Shown here one piece after another: positions 34,715 through 45,054 of a DNA stretch of 64,000 nucleotides; the stretch's first letter is position 1; every line of letters starts with the position of its first letter. Source of the DNA: Bipolaris cookei (lineage: Eukaryota > Ascomycota > Dothideomycetes > Pleosporales > Pleosporaceae); the NCBI GenBank assembly GCA_002286855.1, contig NRSV01000020.1, forward strand, positions 186,001 through 250,000. The letters run 5' to 3'. A model generated the notes under the pieces. That model was not told the DNA's origin. It did no database searches and saw only the letters and a program-made list of their open reading frames with translations. The position numbers and the translations under genes were made by a program.

Positions 34715-35691
34715 TTGCTTACTCTACTAGCATGGCCGAAGCCTTGTTCAACCTCCCATGACGAACTTAGCCAATCAAGCCACAGACACTATGCTATTTG
34801 CAATAAACTCCTTGCCCTATGAAACAAGACCAACAATGTTCCGGCTGTCGCCGTAGAAGCCAGCAACATCATGTTCTGCACAAGCCATGCTTCGGTCGAA
34901 CCTTCGTCTTCTGAGATTGACCACCCATCGTGTCGATACGCAACAGTAGTTTGAGTGGGACTAGAGCAGTGGCTTCTGCAACTAGATGTCATTGAAACTG
35001 AATCTATTAACGACCCGTTCCAGATGCTGTACAAGTTGCTGTCACTCAAATACTGTACTGGTGGACCATCTGCACCCAATGAAGTGTACTAAGCTTGGAT
35101 CGCATAAGTGCTGTTGTGTTGGTGCAGAAACAGGTTCTGCCCGAAGACGCGTCTCCATGGGACACATCAGCTGTTCGATAACCGACTAAGCGTCTTTCTA
35201 CCAATCGTACCGCTAGACAACGTAGCCCCAAAATGGCTCAAAGTTGGAAGGCGTATATTCGGCCACGCCACTGCGAACAGCCGAACATCAATGGTCTAGC
35301 CTCACAAGCATTCGTGGCCTAGCCGCTGGATGTCTTACCTCTGTATGTATGTACACAATTATGAATGAAATGGCCAAACTCACCCGTATTCAACTCCACA
35401 CAGTTGACCGCTAAGCTGTGGGGTACATGGGACAAGCTTTTTGTGATCAGCACGATCGCTCGGCTGTTCGGCTGGCGCCATGCCAAAGTATATTACGCAC
35501 CAAGGGCCAGTCTAGACACCGCTACACTTTGGGTGGAACAAGCAATTACGTCGTTAGACTCGACGATCTAGGCATGGTTCAACAAGCGCATGGGGCAAGT
35601 CCGGATATTCCGGCTTTGCATTTGGTACTGGATCGCAATGCAGTAAACAAGGCCCCAGCGAGAACAGGAAAATGTGCTGGACAAAACAGGG
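34715..35691. other. Intergenic, no gene recognised
   Basis: This is about 1 kb between the second transposon and the promoter of the next gene. The open frames are short and unrecognised. Confidence 0.4.
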
Positions 35692-35697
35692 TATAAG
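35692..35697 (+). promoter_or_regulatory. TATA-like element of the 79-aa gene
   Basis: TATAAG lies about 140 bp before the ATG at 35834. A CA/CT-rich leader and a T9 tract (about 35806-35814) lie in between. Confidence 0.35.
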
Positions 35698-35833
35698 AAG
35701 ACCTCGAATACTCAGGCAAGTCAAGGATCCAACCATCAAGCCTTACTCCATCATCCTCCAGTCACTAAAGAACCCTCAAACTCACACACTCACTCACTCT
35801 CAATTTTTTTTTCAAAGAGAAAAACAACACAAA

Positions 35834-36073
35834 ATGCTCTTCACCAAGGTCTCTTTTGTCTGCGCCCTTGCGGCCATCGCCAGTGCCGCCGACGTTACCA
35901 TTACGAGCACCAAAGTCAACACTGCCACTGACACCAAGACGGCCGTCATCGTCACCAGCACCAGCACCAGTACACAAACTAGCACGCATACTAGCAACCC
36001 TGCTCCCACCATGACTGCCGGCGTGGCCGTCGGCATCGGTGCTATTGGTATCGCTGCCTTGGGCCTGTTGTAA
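35834..36073 (+). CDS. Small secreted Ser/Thr-rich protein, probable GPI-anchored
   Basis: Intron-less, 79 aa. A signal peptide (MLFTKVSFVCALAAIASA) is followed by about 40 residues rich in Thr and Ser (TSTSTSTQTSTHTSNPAPTM), then a C-terminal hydrophobic tail (AVGIGAIGIAALGLL) with small residues just before it. This is the layout of a short GPI-modified cell-wall or membrane protein, with likely O-mannosylation. There are no cysteines after the signal peptide. No named family is recognised. The clear leader and the context AAAATG support a real start. Confidence 0.65.
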   Translation: MLFTKVSFVCALAAIASAADVTITSTKVNTATDTKTAVIVTSTSTSTQTSTHTSNPAPTMTAGVAVGIGAIGIAALGLL

Positions 36074-37805
36074 ACACATTTGCCGTTTTTACAATTCCGA
36101 AGAGGTGCGGGGGATAACATGTATGATATGATATCGAAGGGGTGTTAGATAAGGGGGATTCTGTATATAGTTGCACGGACTAACGGAATTTTATCGTCTG
36201 GACTTGTTTCTCTTTCTTTATCCTTGTTATCTCGTGGTTTAGTTGAATGCGTGAGCAGTTTTCCAACGTCGTCTAGGATGAAACTTGTCTCGTTTCTCTA
36301 TTTTCTTCACATACTGTAATTGTATGAAAGAAATCTCATCGAGTTTGCAGCAGAACAGAGCACACGTGTTGTGTGACTTGACGTACCGCCTAGTTTGGCT
36401 TGACATGGGTCCGCTTCCTTGCAGACAGCTCCCGTGCTTTCCTTCTACACTTCCTAGCGGACAATTTGAGCTTCGTGAATAATATGTATTCCGCTCCCTC
36501 TTATCCTTTCATCAGCTAATATTCTCTTTTTCTTCGCTTCCCCTGATCCGTAGTAATTCACCATCACGAGTCGCATGTCCACTCTACCATAATGTCCAAA
36601 CACTTACACACAAAGTCACTGCAGACATTCCTCTTCTATTGCCTTGTTCCTTGTGTCCCTTTCCCAATCAGAAAGAAAAAAACATCCCACCTACTTTAAC
36701 ACACCCAAGTCCCTCTCTCTCCATACTTCCCCGAGAGAAAAACCCCCCCCACTCTCCACCTGAGCGCCCACAACCTCCAGAACCCAAACTAACCCATACT
36801 CTGCATCCGCCCTCTAATCCTCTTTCGTGATATTAAACAGCACATGGGACCCATCCCAGCATTCAGCTTGGCCCCTAGTACCCGCCCTAATACCCCCCCC
36901 CCAGTCTACCCTCACAAGACCTAATTTCCGATCTCAGCCGCCCCATGCCCCAGCAATAATTCCCAAGTTTATCATTGAGAATGCCTTCACTCCAAAAAAT
37001 CCTCTCACATAGCCATTTTGGTGGTGGGAAACCACATGATTCTGTCCTACCCCTTACACAAAGCTAGTGTGGCGTAGCATTTCCACGTACTGCATTAGCT
37101 TAGTGTGTTATGAAAGGAGGAGGGAGGGACGGCACAAGCGGGGAACAGGATAACCCATACTTTCCTTCTGCAGAAAAGAAATTGACATGCAGGGCTGGTT
37201 TTGTCGCCCAGGAGTTGCTTACAGGTACAGTACACGGGTTTTATAGGTAATTTTGGAGTTGGAGTGCATGTATGCGGGGATGTAATATCCGGTGCTTGTT
37301 TGGGGATACTAAAGGGTAAAAGAGTGAGATAATTTAATTGTTTGGCAGGTTAGGGGCGAGGATGATGAAGTATTGAATTTTTTTGGATTGGCAGGAGGAC
37401 CTTGGGGGTCCGTGATAGTTAGGTGTACAAGTATAGGTACTTGTGGATGCGGATATCGGGGTTTGACGCCATCTTCTTTGAACAAACGCCTTTTAGAGTC
37501 TGATATTTTGTGTGCACCCAGGAAAGAAAAGAGGTGAGTCAAGAGATTGTAAATAAAAATTTCATTCATGAAGTTGACCCAGCAAAGCGTTTCACAGCCA
37601 AGCGAAGTCTGTAGAAAAGATATAATTTATGAGTAGAAAATAACGACCAAAGGCCAATCAAGGCTTTGATTCAAGAAAAAAGTGGCTAAATGTTAAAGAA
37701 AAGAATATATGTACAAAAAATGGTCGTCTAAATCCGATCGTCAAGAGAACAAAGCTACCACAACTTTTTGGGTCCAACTATCCCACCAGTTACAGGTCAA
37801 CCCGC
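36074..37805. other. Intergenic, no gene recognised
   Basis: This 1.7-kb stretch has CT- and C-rich tracts (36660-36910) and AT-rich sequence that may include the 3' untranslated region of the minus-strand expansin-like gene. I see no gene. Confidence 0.4.
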
Positions 37806-38996
37806 TTAAGCAAAGTTGCTGGTGCCAGTCTTTGTGGCGTTAGGAGCAACGCTGACACCCTTGATGATGATAGATTGGCCGCCGGAGCTGGTAATCTTGA
37901 CGTCGACAAAATCGGTACCGAAGCCAGCTGAGTTCTCAAAGAAGTTGTAAGGCTGCCTCTTGGTGCCCTTCCAGGTCTTGCCGCCGTCAGTCGAGACCTC
38001 GAGAGAGGTAACTTGGACGTTGGCGTTCCTGACCTGCATGGAGAACCATTGGGCGCTGGTACCGGTCTTGTTCTTGAGGGAAATAGGGGTAGTGATGCCG
38101 CAAGGAACAACTTCCCAAGAGACAGGAATTATTCCCTTGGAGGGATCAGCGAGCTTCTTGAAAGCATCGGGGAAGAGGTCGAGGTGGTGAGGACCGCAGC
38201 CAGGGCATTGATCAACGACCATGGCAGTGATCTTGTCGCCAGAAGGACCAGTCACGCTAACGCAAGTACCGCAAGCGTTGGCGCTATCCCAGTCAGAGTC
38301 GGTCAGCGCAGTGCCAAAGAGGCCACTAGGGAGCGTGTATCCTGTGAAGGAGCACATCCCGCCATCGAGGTTACCACCATAGAAGGTAGCTTCGCCGCTC
38401 TTGGAGCCTGCGGAAGAGTTGGGAGAGGTTGTGGGAGAGACGGCTGCAGAGGTAGTGGATGAGGCCATGGGTGAGGCCATGGGTGAGGCCATGGGTGAGG
38501 CAGCAGAGGGGTACGGGACTGGCGAGCCAGCAGACGGCGCAACAGTGGGATACGCGACTGGGGTCTTGCTCTCAGAAGTGGTCTGTCCTGCCAAGCTGGA
38601 TTCCAATTGGAAACTTGGGAGGGGAATTCCTGAAGGGGAGGGTGATGCGGACTCGAGTGGACCGGAGGATGGGGTGTTTGCACATTCCGAAGCTGTTGGG
38701 CGGACAGTCACAGTGACGTAATCGTCGATAGTGCTAGTTGAGATTGAAGGCTTCGGAGACATTGAACCATAACCAGGCGCAGTGACAGTGACGTAGACCT
38801 TCTCATAGGTGGTGGCAGTGACGGTAGGTCTTGAGCAGGTGCTGGGCTTGGTGGCCGTGACATCTGCAACCTTTGCGGCTGTAGCAGTCTCATACACCGT
38901 CTCGTACTCGGTCTTGGTGTAGGTCTGGACAGAGCAGTACGACTCGGCAGCAGCGAGGCCCGCAATGGGAAGGATGGAGAAGATGGTGGATTTCAT
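37806..38996 (-). CDS. Secreted expansin-like protein
   Basis: Intron-less, 396 aa. Signal peptide MKSTIFSILPIAGLAAA, then a Thr/Val-rich N-terminal domain (TKTEYETVYETATAAKV), a Ser/Pro linker of about 100 residues with an ASPMASPMASPMAS repeat, then a double-psi beta-barrel. The barrel runs GEATFYGGNLDGGMCSFTGY, ACGTCVSVTGPSGDKITAMV, DQCPGCGPHHLDLFPDAF. A C-terminal beta-sandwich follows (VQVTSLEVSTDGGKTWKG, RQPYNFFENSAGFGTDFVDV). The HLDL motif with its Asp and the paired cysteines are those of expansins and loosenins, which loosen plant cell-wall polysaccharides without hydrolysis. A role in plant tissue contact is inference. Confidence 0.85.
   Translation of the reverse strand: MKSTIFSILPIAGLAAAESYCSVQTYTKTEYETVYETATAAKVADVTATKPSTCSRPTVTATTYEKVYVTVTAPGYGSMSPKPSISTSTIDDYVTVTVRPTASECANTPSSGPLESASPSPSGIPLPSFQLESSLAGQTTSESKTPVAYPTVAPSAGSPVPYPSAASPMASPMASPMASSTTSAAVSPTTSPNSSAGSKSGEATFYGGNLDGGMCSFTGYTLPSGLFGTALTDSDWDSANACGTCVSVTGPSGDKITAMVVDQCPGCGPHHLDLFPDAFKKLADPSKGIIPVSWEVVPCGITTPISLKNKTGTSAQWFSMQVRNANVQVTSLEVSTDGGKTWKGTKRQPYNFFENSAGFGTDFVDVKITSSGGQSIIIKGVSVAPNATKTGTSNFA
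38461..38502 (+). repeat. 12-bp tandem repeat in expansin linker
   Basis: Three perfect units of gaggccatgggt lie in tandem and encode the repeated Ala-Ser-Pro-Met linker on the minus strand. Because the unit is a multiple of three, copy-number change would keep the frame. Confidence 0.75.
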
Positions 38997-40388
38997 CGTG
39001 TCTGACTTCTAGTCGACAGTTTAGTTGTGACAAGGAATGTGATGAATCGTATCAACGAGTTCAGGTAAGGAGTGACAGCAGCTCAGCGGCTTGGAAAAGA
39101 ATGACTGGATGGAGCAGAAAGAATGACTACAGTTTGGCTTGCCACGAGGCGGACGAGATAAATGAAAACTCGATCAATAGAGAGCGCCCCCACCAGGTAC
39201 ATAAACACCCAGGCCCGGCTGATACCTCATTTCACGGGAGCAGGGCAGCGGCAACGCGCTCGGACAAACTCCTTTGTGGAGATTTGGTCTCGGAAGCGAC
39301 TGGAAATAAGCTCATCTCCTGTTTGATGTTCCCTTGTTCAACTTGCCAAAGACGGGTAATTTTGTCGCACGAGCTGCGCATTGTACCTTTTACAAGCTGT
39401 CTCCGTGCCCAAAACATACTCTGACAAGCCGGTGTCTGGGATCTGGACGAGCTAAGGTTGTTTCAGAAAAAGGCTTGTGTAATGCTTGGCGCAATGGTAA
39501 CTGGGGGGCCGTGGGTGATGAGGTGCTGGGATGAAGGATGCACTAAAGGAAAATCAAACAGCAGCGAGATAACGAGGCGGCAACACATTGAGCAGAATTT
39601 CATTTTCCTTGCCAGGCAGCCAACTGCTCAGCATTCAGAGCGACGAGCAAGCTCATGCAGTTCGTTGCGGCGGTATTACGAAAAGTGATCTTCGCTGTAC
39701 ATGCGCAGGCAGTGCGGGTACCATGCAGGTACAAGATGTGCGTGAGGACCGAGGCGTTTCTAGCGAACACCTTGTAGCAGCGTTCGGAACTTTATCGGCG
39801 CAACGACGAAACCGCATACATAGTTACTACCGACGGGTCTAGAGCCGACCCCTTGCAAATAATACCGCACATTGCCGGTGGATATTGTAATGTATGTTCG
39901 TAGGTGGATATCATAGCGGGTCTCGGCAAAACTCCTGCTCTGCTGTGATGTTAGCCCCGCTAGAAAGACCAAAACAACACTTCGCCAGCTGCAAACGTCC
40001 GAATGTGGTACGTGATGCAGGTAAGATTAATCGTGCTTATTTGCGAGAAAGTCAGGATGCCACGGAAAATCCCGATGACAGTGCCTATCGTGGGATAAGA
40101 TTGGGTCCAAACAGAAAATCAGCAAACCCTGATGTACACACGTACGTACTTATATGGCAACCAAGCATCCCCCCCAATACAGGACAACGGCATTCTTTTC
40201 CGTGATGCCCACTGTAGTCGCCACATGTTGATGGTATGTTTAGCGTGGCGCCAAGGCGAAAAGAAAGTCTTCAAGTGTAAGTATTCATCGCTCTCGATTC
40301 TCATTCGACCGCGACTTGCAAGGTACTCTATCGTCTCCGCTTTTGTAGTGTTGGCATATTACGCCCCTTGCGTTCTAACACCTTGTGT
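38997..40388. other. Intergenic, no gene recognised
   Basis: This is the promoter side of the expansin-like gene and the downstream side of BMT2. Only short frames without resemblance are present. Confidence 0.4.
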
Positions 40389-41252
40389 TCATCCAACAAT
40401 GACGCAGAAGTTGTTCATGCCTGGGCCATCTCGTATCTTCTTCTTTTCCGTGGTCGCCTTAGTGGGTTCCCCTATCAAAACGAACATGTAGTAACATAGT
40501 TTTGACGTCTTCCTGCTGAACGTCATCCTGAAGCCAAGGCGGCCCATGATTTGCAGAAGTAGTTCTTCGTCCAGGTAGCGGGAGTTGTCGACACATGGAA
40601 GTGGTAGAACGAAGAACAGTACTGGTAGTGCAAGCAGAGAATCATCCGCTTTCGCAGTGCTCCTTCGCATAAACTTGGTAATACGCTTCAGCATCTCACC
40701 TCGGCCAGTGGCATCTGGTACGTAGTTAAGTACTAGCGATAAGGAGATGATGTCGAAACGTTCGCTGTCAGCCGTTGGAAGTGGTCGTTGCATGAAATCT
40801 TGTTTCTCTATACCCGGTCCCTGACTGTTGAGGTCGATCCTTGTCATAGCGATGACACTAGAGTACTTAGAAATCTCATTCTTAGTTGACAGAGCGCCAA
40901 TTTCCAGGCATCGAAGTTTGGGAATGATGTGGCCTCGTTCTTTTGCTGCTAGCACGTGCGATTTTTGCAGCCATTCGACCAGGACCTTGCTCGAATCACC
41001 ACCCCGATCTTTTGCCTGCCCCTGTTTGCTTGCAGCCTGGTACATTTTTATACCTCCATTCTTTTCGATAGTTCGAGCAATCTCTTCTGCAGACGACGAA
41101 TCTCCCTTCTTAAGGGCTGCTGCGTGCTCCTTTTGTAAGCGGTGATGGGTGCGAATGATGGTCCGTGATCGTTCAGAGGTCATCCGCTCTTTCGGCTTGC
41201 TGATAGGTGGACGGCCATGCGACAGAGTCTTATGGCGCTTTTTTACAGCCAT
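40389..41252 (-). CDS. BMT2: 25S rRNA adenine-N1 methyltransferase
   Basis: Intron-less, 287 aa from MAVKKRHKTLSHGRPPISK. The frame is open 22 codons upstream only from a non-ATG codon. The basic N-terminus (KPKERMTSERSRTIIRTHHR) is followed by a Rossmann methyltransferase with CLEIGALSTKNEIS (SAM-binding), MTRIDLNSQGPGIEKQDFM and FDIISLSLVLNYVPDATGRG, which are signatures of the Bmt2 family. In yeast, Bmt2 makes m1A2142 in 25S rRNA in the nucleolus. The C-terminus (RKTSKLCYYMFVLIG) is also typical. It is divergent from RPL25 with 179 bp between the two start codons, so a shared promoter is likely. Confidence 0.9.
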   Translation of the reverse strand: MAVKKRHKTLSHGRPPISKPKERMTSERSRTIIRTHHRLQKEHAAALKKGDSSSAEEIARTIEKNGGIKMYQAASKQGQAKDRGGDSSKVLVEWLQKSHVLAAKERGHIIPKLRCLEIGALSTKNEISKYSSVIAMTRIDLNSQGPGIEKQDFMQRPLPTADSERFDIISLSLVLNYVPDATGRGEMLKRITKFMRRSTAKADDSLLALPVLFFVLPLPCVDNSRYLDEELLLQIMGRLGFRMTFSRKTSKLCYYMFVLIGEPTKATTEKKKIRDGPGMNNFCVIVG

Positions 41253-41431
41253 GATGGCGTTTGCGTCGCAAGTCAAATGGTTCGCATAAGGGCATGCCGA
41301 AAGTTGGAGATGCAACATCTGGCGCTAGCACTAGCGCGAGTTAGCCGAGCCATCGCACCTGCCATGCCATCCGCCGCAAAAATGAATTGCGACTCTCGAC
41401 ACTAACCTCCAGGACCACCAACACCGCCAAA

Positions 41432-42205
41432 ATGGGACCCAAGCCAGCATCCAAGAGTACGTTCACGCCTATATCGAAGCCACGAGATTGAGAAACGAGT
41501 ATGCATACACACAAATTGCGAAGTAACGCCTGCACTCCAGCAGCGTGACCTTTGCAAAGGAACTTTGCAGACGCGCCTCGATCAGCTCCCCTCAGTTTGC
41601 GCTCAATGCTAACAATGTTTGCAGCCGCCACCAAGACCGGCAAGCAGGCCAATGCCGCTGCCAAAGCGGCCCTTCGCGGCGTAAGCCTCCCCTGAACCTC
41701 TTGAGTCGTGTCAGAAATATACCTCTGACGGGCTGTACTTCTCGTGTGACGGGCACAATTAACGAGATGACAGTCGTATGCGAACAAGAAGCGCGCTATC
41801 AGGAAGAGCACTAGCTTCCACCGGTATGCCCTAGAGTGATATTATGGAGATTCACATACTAATATTTTTTGTAGCCCCAAGACCCTCGAGCTGTCCCGCG
41901 CCCCCAAGTACCCTCGCAAGTCGGTTCCCCATGCTCCTCGCATGGACGCTGAGAAGGTTCTCATCCACCCTCTCAACACCGAGTCCGCGATGAAGAAGAT
42001 TGAGGAGAACAACACCCTTGTCTTCATTTGCAACGTCAAGGCCAACAAGCGCCAAATCGCCGCCGCCCTCAAGAAGCAGTACGACGTCAGCTGTGTCAAG
42101 ATCAACACTCTGATCCGCCCCGACGGCTCAAAGAAGGCTTTCTGCCGCCTTACCGCCGACGTCGACGCTCTCGACATTGCGGCTACCAAGCTCGCCATTG
42201 TTTAA
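41432..42205 (+). CDS. RPL25: 60S ribosomal protein L25 / uL23 (L23a)
   Basis: Four exons (41432-41456, 41625-41680, 41774-41823, 41875-42205) encode 153 aa. The basic N-terminus (MGPKPASKTATKTGKQANAA) is spread over the first three small exons. The globular part is unmistakable uL23: TLELSRAPKYPRKSVPHAPR, IHPLNTESAMKKIEENNTL, VFICNVKANKRQI, INTLIRPDGSKKAFCRL, DALDIAATKLAIV. It binds 25S rRNA near the peptide exit tunnel. The start is fixed by the 25-nt first exon and a GTACGT donor. Clustering of introns at the 5' end is common for ribosomal protein genes. Confidence 0.93.
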
Positions 42206-42712
42206 ATGAGGCGGTGTTTGTACGAAGAGAGGGTATGGATGGTCATGATAGGGTCCTGGTTATACCCGGCAAAGGAAAAAAGCGATGTGATATGCATGGC
42301 GGGCGTTCATGGGATAAACGTAGTCAGGGTTGGCTTCGAATGAAACAAATTTCCGCATGGCGCCAATACTCAACTTGGTCCTAAAGCAACATCTTTTTTT
42401 TTGCAGTTGACAATGATGTATGCCGTTTGATGTTTGACTGTGAGCTGTGATGTTGCGTTTTTTTTGCTAGTATTGAGCAGTCAGTTCTTTTTTTCATTGT
42501 AGCCTCGCTCATTCAATGTGTTCATAAATGCATATCTGTTTAGTATGCCATTCCAGCGCAGCCCTGCATTGCGATATCCTACAGATGATTGATGTTACAA
42601 CCATGTCGTATCTCCTTCATATCTCATCAATATCCTATCTTACATTGTCCCCATACTTTCCTTCCCCTCCCTATATACTTTATATTTTCCCTACATCAAT
42701 CCATATCTCTCT
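42206..42712. other. Convergent 3' region of RPL25 and TIM8
   Basis: T-rich untranslated sequence (tttttttt runs near 42392 and 42460), with no gene. Confidence 0.5.
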
Positions 42713-43101
42713 TTACCCCCTCAACCTCTCCAATTCCTTCAAAACCACCAAATTCGCATCCAAAAACCGATCTACACACTGCCGCATACACGGCTCCTCG
42801 TACTTATCCAGCTTGCCCGATTTAACAGTGCCAGTGGGGATGCACTTGCGGAAACAGGTGTCGGTTAGGGAGTGGATGGCTTTCTTCTGCGTTAGCATTT
42901 TCCATGCACAATTGATGCTCTCGATGGGGGTGGAGTTGGGGAGAGGGGGGAAGGAAGGGGAAGGAGGGGAGGAAGAGACGTACAAGATTGTATTCTAGCC
43001 TTTTGTCCTTCGTTCATGGCGAATTGCTGGAGTTCTTGCTTGTCGCGGTCGGATAGCTTGGATAGGTCGAGGTTGCCAAGGCCGCTGCCGAGTGAGTCCA
43101 T
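42713..43101 (-). CDS. TIM8: Mitochondrial import chaperone TIM8
   Basis: Two exons (42984-43101, 42713-42879) encode 94 aa. MDSLGSGLGNLDLSKLSDRD is followed by KQELQQFAMNEGQKARIQS, then after the intron IHSLTDTCFRKC and EEPCMRQCVDRFLDANLVVL. The twin CX3C motifs (CFRKC and CMRQC) and the VDRFLDAN motif mark the Tim8 member of the small TIM family, which with Tim13 escorts hydrophobic precursors through the intermembrane space. The frame is kept only if the third AG of the acceptor region (gcagaagaaag) is used. The first two AGs would give an immediate TAA. Confidence 0.88.
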
Positions 43102-43637
43102 GGTTGATTTTTTTCTTTCGTTGCTTTGGTGGTTTTGGAGTAGATGGATTGCGAGACGGTGGTTTGACGCAACGCGTTCCTTTTTTGTGTTTGGGGAGAG
43201 GCGGTTGGGGTGTGGATGGGCTGGTGCGTGTTTGTCGCTATGTTTGACAGAATTTCTTGACGTACTTGATGGGGGACGTCGGCGGTTTCTGCTGGGGTTG
43301 TGCCGATTGGGGCACGACGGGTGTTAGTCAGCGGGGGTATTTATGATTCAACATTTTTTTGGTTTGGCAGAGATGAACTTATAAACATTTTATTACAAAT
43401 TATGAGATTTTGATTATGGTGGTGAGTGGAAAAGAGGTGTGATAACGGTATATGCAGACACCGGTAGAGTTACCTATCCGCCCAAACAACATGCTCTCTA
43501 ACCACATTTCTTCCATCTTCACTCCTCATCATAACCTTTGGTCGTGCGTCTGCATATCCTTCTGATGTACCCAGACCAGCTCTCCGCTTCCAGATAGGAG
43601 CTGTATTAGGACCAACGATATAGAATAAAAAGTAAGG
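43102..43637. other. Intergenic between TIM8 and secreted pseudogene
   Basis: Upstream region of TIM8, and downstream of the pseudogene. No gene is seen. Confidence 0.4.
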
Positions 43638-44672
43638 CTAACTCCCTTCCTTCTTACTTTTTAACACCCTCATGTTGGATATGTACTTGTTTCCTCCCAG
43701 CTGCCTCTTGTGCTGCATCAAGAAGTATCCTGCCCATCCTCCAACCGGTGAGCCAAGTAGTGCCCTCCCTTCATCCATGTCTATGTTGAAGTCGTGGCCT
43801 GGCCATTCGTCTGGTCCGTCTTTTGGAGGCGATAGCATATCCAAAGCGCGCTTGACATGTTGATTGGTCTCTTTGTTAATGATCATGGCAACGAAGAGTT
43901 ACTTGATGTTGACCAGACCTTGCGAAGCATACGCGCGGTTCCAAAACGCCCATGCAATGTCAGAGACGCTACATATAGCCAGAAGTTCTTCGGTGAGCAG
44001 CGCCCTTTTCCATAGTCTACGCGCTGCTTTGGTGGCCGAGGAAAGTTACATAGCATATACAGCTCCAGCCTCTGCATTGATGCCGATTGTATGCTCGGCA
44101 TTTGTGACCCTGTACTCTTTTCCGCAGACTTCGTACCGCTGGTCGGCTTTTTCGGGCATCTTTCTGTTGTCTCCTAACCTGACAGCTGGATCATTAGCGT
44201 GCTCAATTCTGAAACATTGATTTGGTCCACCTTTGCCCTTGCTGTTTGTCCCGATTCTAAAATCCTCAAAGGCTTTCTTAAGCATGTGGCCATCGCGACT
44301 GTCAAAGTTGCACTCTGGGTCTGCTTGCTTGGCTAGAGCGTCGTCGTTATCATTGTAGCCCCATTCGCGCAACTTTTCGATAAGGTTATCGTCAAAGGGT
44401 GGTTCCGCTGTTGTTTCTAAGCCGTAAAGACTTACTGCTTCAGCACCGCTGCTTTTCATGCCTTGCAACAGCTTTGCGCCTCGAGCAACAGAGAGTGTTC
44501 ATAGATTGTCGGCAGCCGCCTTTGTTGGCCCGGGCCATTCTTCAAGAGGATTTTGGCTTGGGAAGGTGTTGTTGGTGGCGCTTGCGACAAGTTCGAAAGG
44601 GACGTCCGGGACGACGAGGGCGTGTACAGAAGTAGCGGATGTCGCACATGCAATTAGAGGGAGCGACCTCAT
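43638..44672 (-). pseudogene. Secreted protein pseudogene with three in-frame stops
   Basis: One continuous minus-strand frame of 344 codons runs from ATG at 44672 to TGA/TAA at 43638, interrupted only by TGA (44499-44501), TAA (44046-44048) and TAA (43899-43901). The product would begin with a signal peptide (MRSLPLIACATSATSVHA), then LVVPDVPFELVASATNNTF, a central part with DPECNFDSRDGHMLKKAFED, GPNQCFRIEHAND and RYEVCGKEYRVTNAEHTIGI, and end with RVLKSKKEG. Random sequence of this length would carry about 16 stops. All three stops can arise by one C-to-T change (CGA, CAA, CAA). A TATA box remains upstream. No named family is recognised; it resembles cysteine-containing secreted proteins. 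Introns instead of stops cannot be wholly excluded, because both TAA codons lie in GTAACT. Confidence 0.75.
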
Positions 44673-44764
44673 GGAGGCAGAGCGCGATCGAGTCAATCGA
44701 GTTAAAATCAGAGAAGGGACAACCGGAGAAGAGAGTTGCTTTACTTTGACTTGGACAGTCTCAA

Positions 44765-44773
44765 TTTTATATA
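44765..44773 (-). promoter_or_regulatory. TATA box upstream of secreted pseudogene
   Basis: On the minus strand TATATAAAA lies about 93-101 bp before the ATG at 44672, the same spacing as in the intact secreted gene near 20 kb. Confidence 0.5.
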
Positions 44774-45054
44774 GTAGGCATGAAGCGGCTCGGTGAAAAG
44801 CGAAAGTAATCTATAGCTATGGCTCTGGGATGAAAGGAAAGATGACAGAATCGGGTAACAGTCGTATCTGCAAAGCCTGTGAAACCCAACATCCAATGAT
44901 GTATATTGTGAATTACGTAGTTCATGACTAGAAGGAAATTAGAGTAAATGCTTCAAAAACGCCAAATTCTCCTGGATATCGTGCTTCATGCATACTGAGA
45001 AAACACTACCACGTATAGACTTTTCGCTTCTCTATCCATCAACATCTTCTGCAC

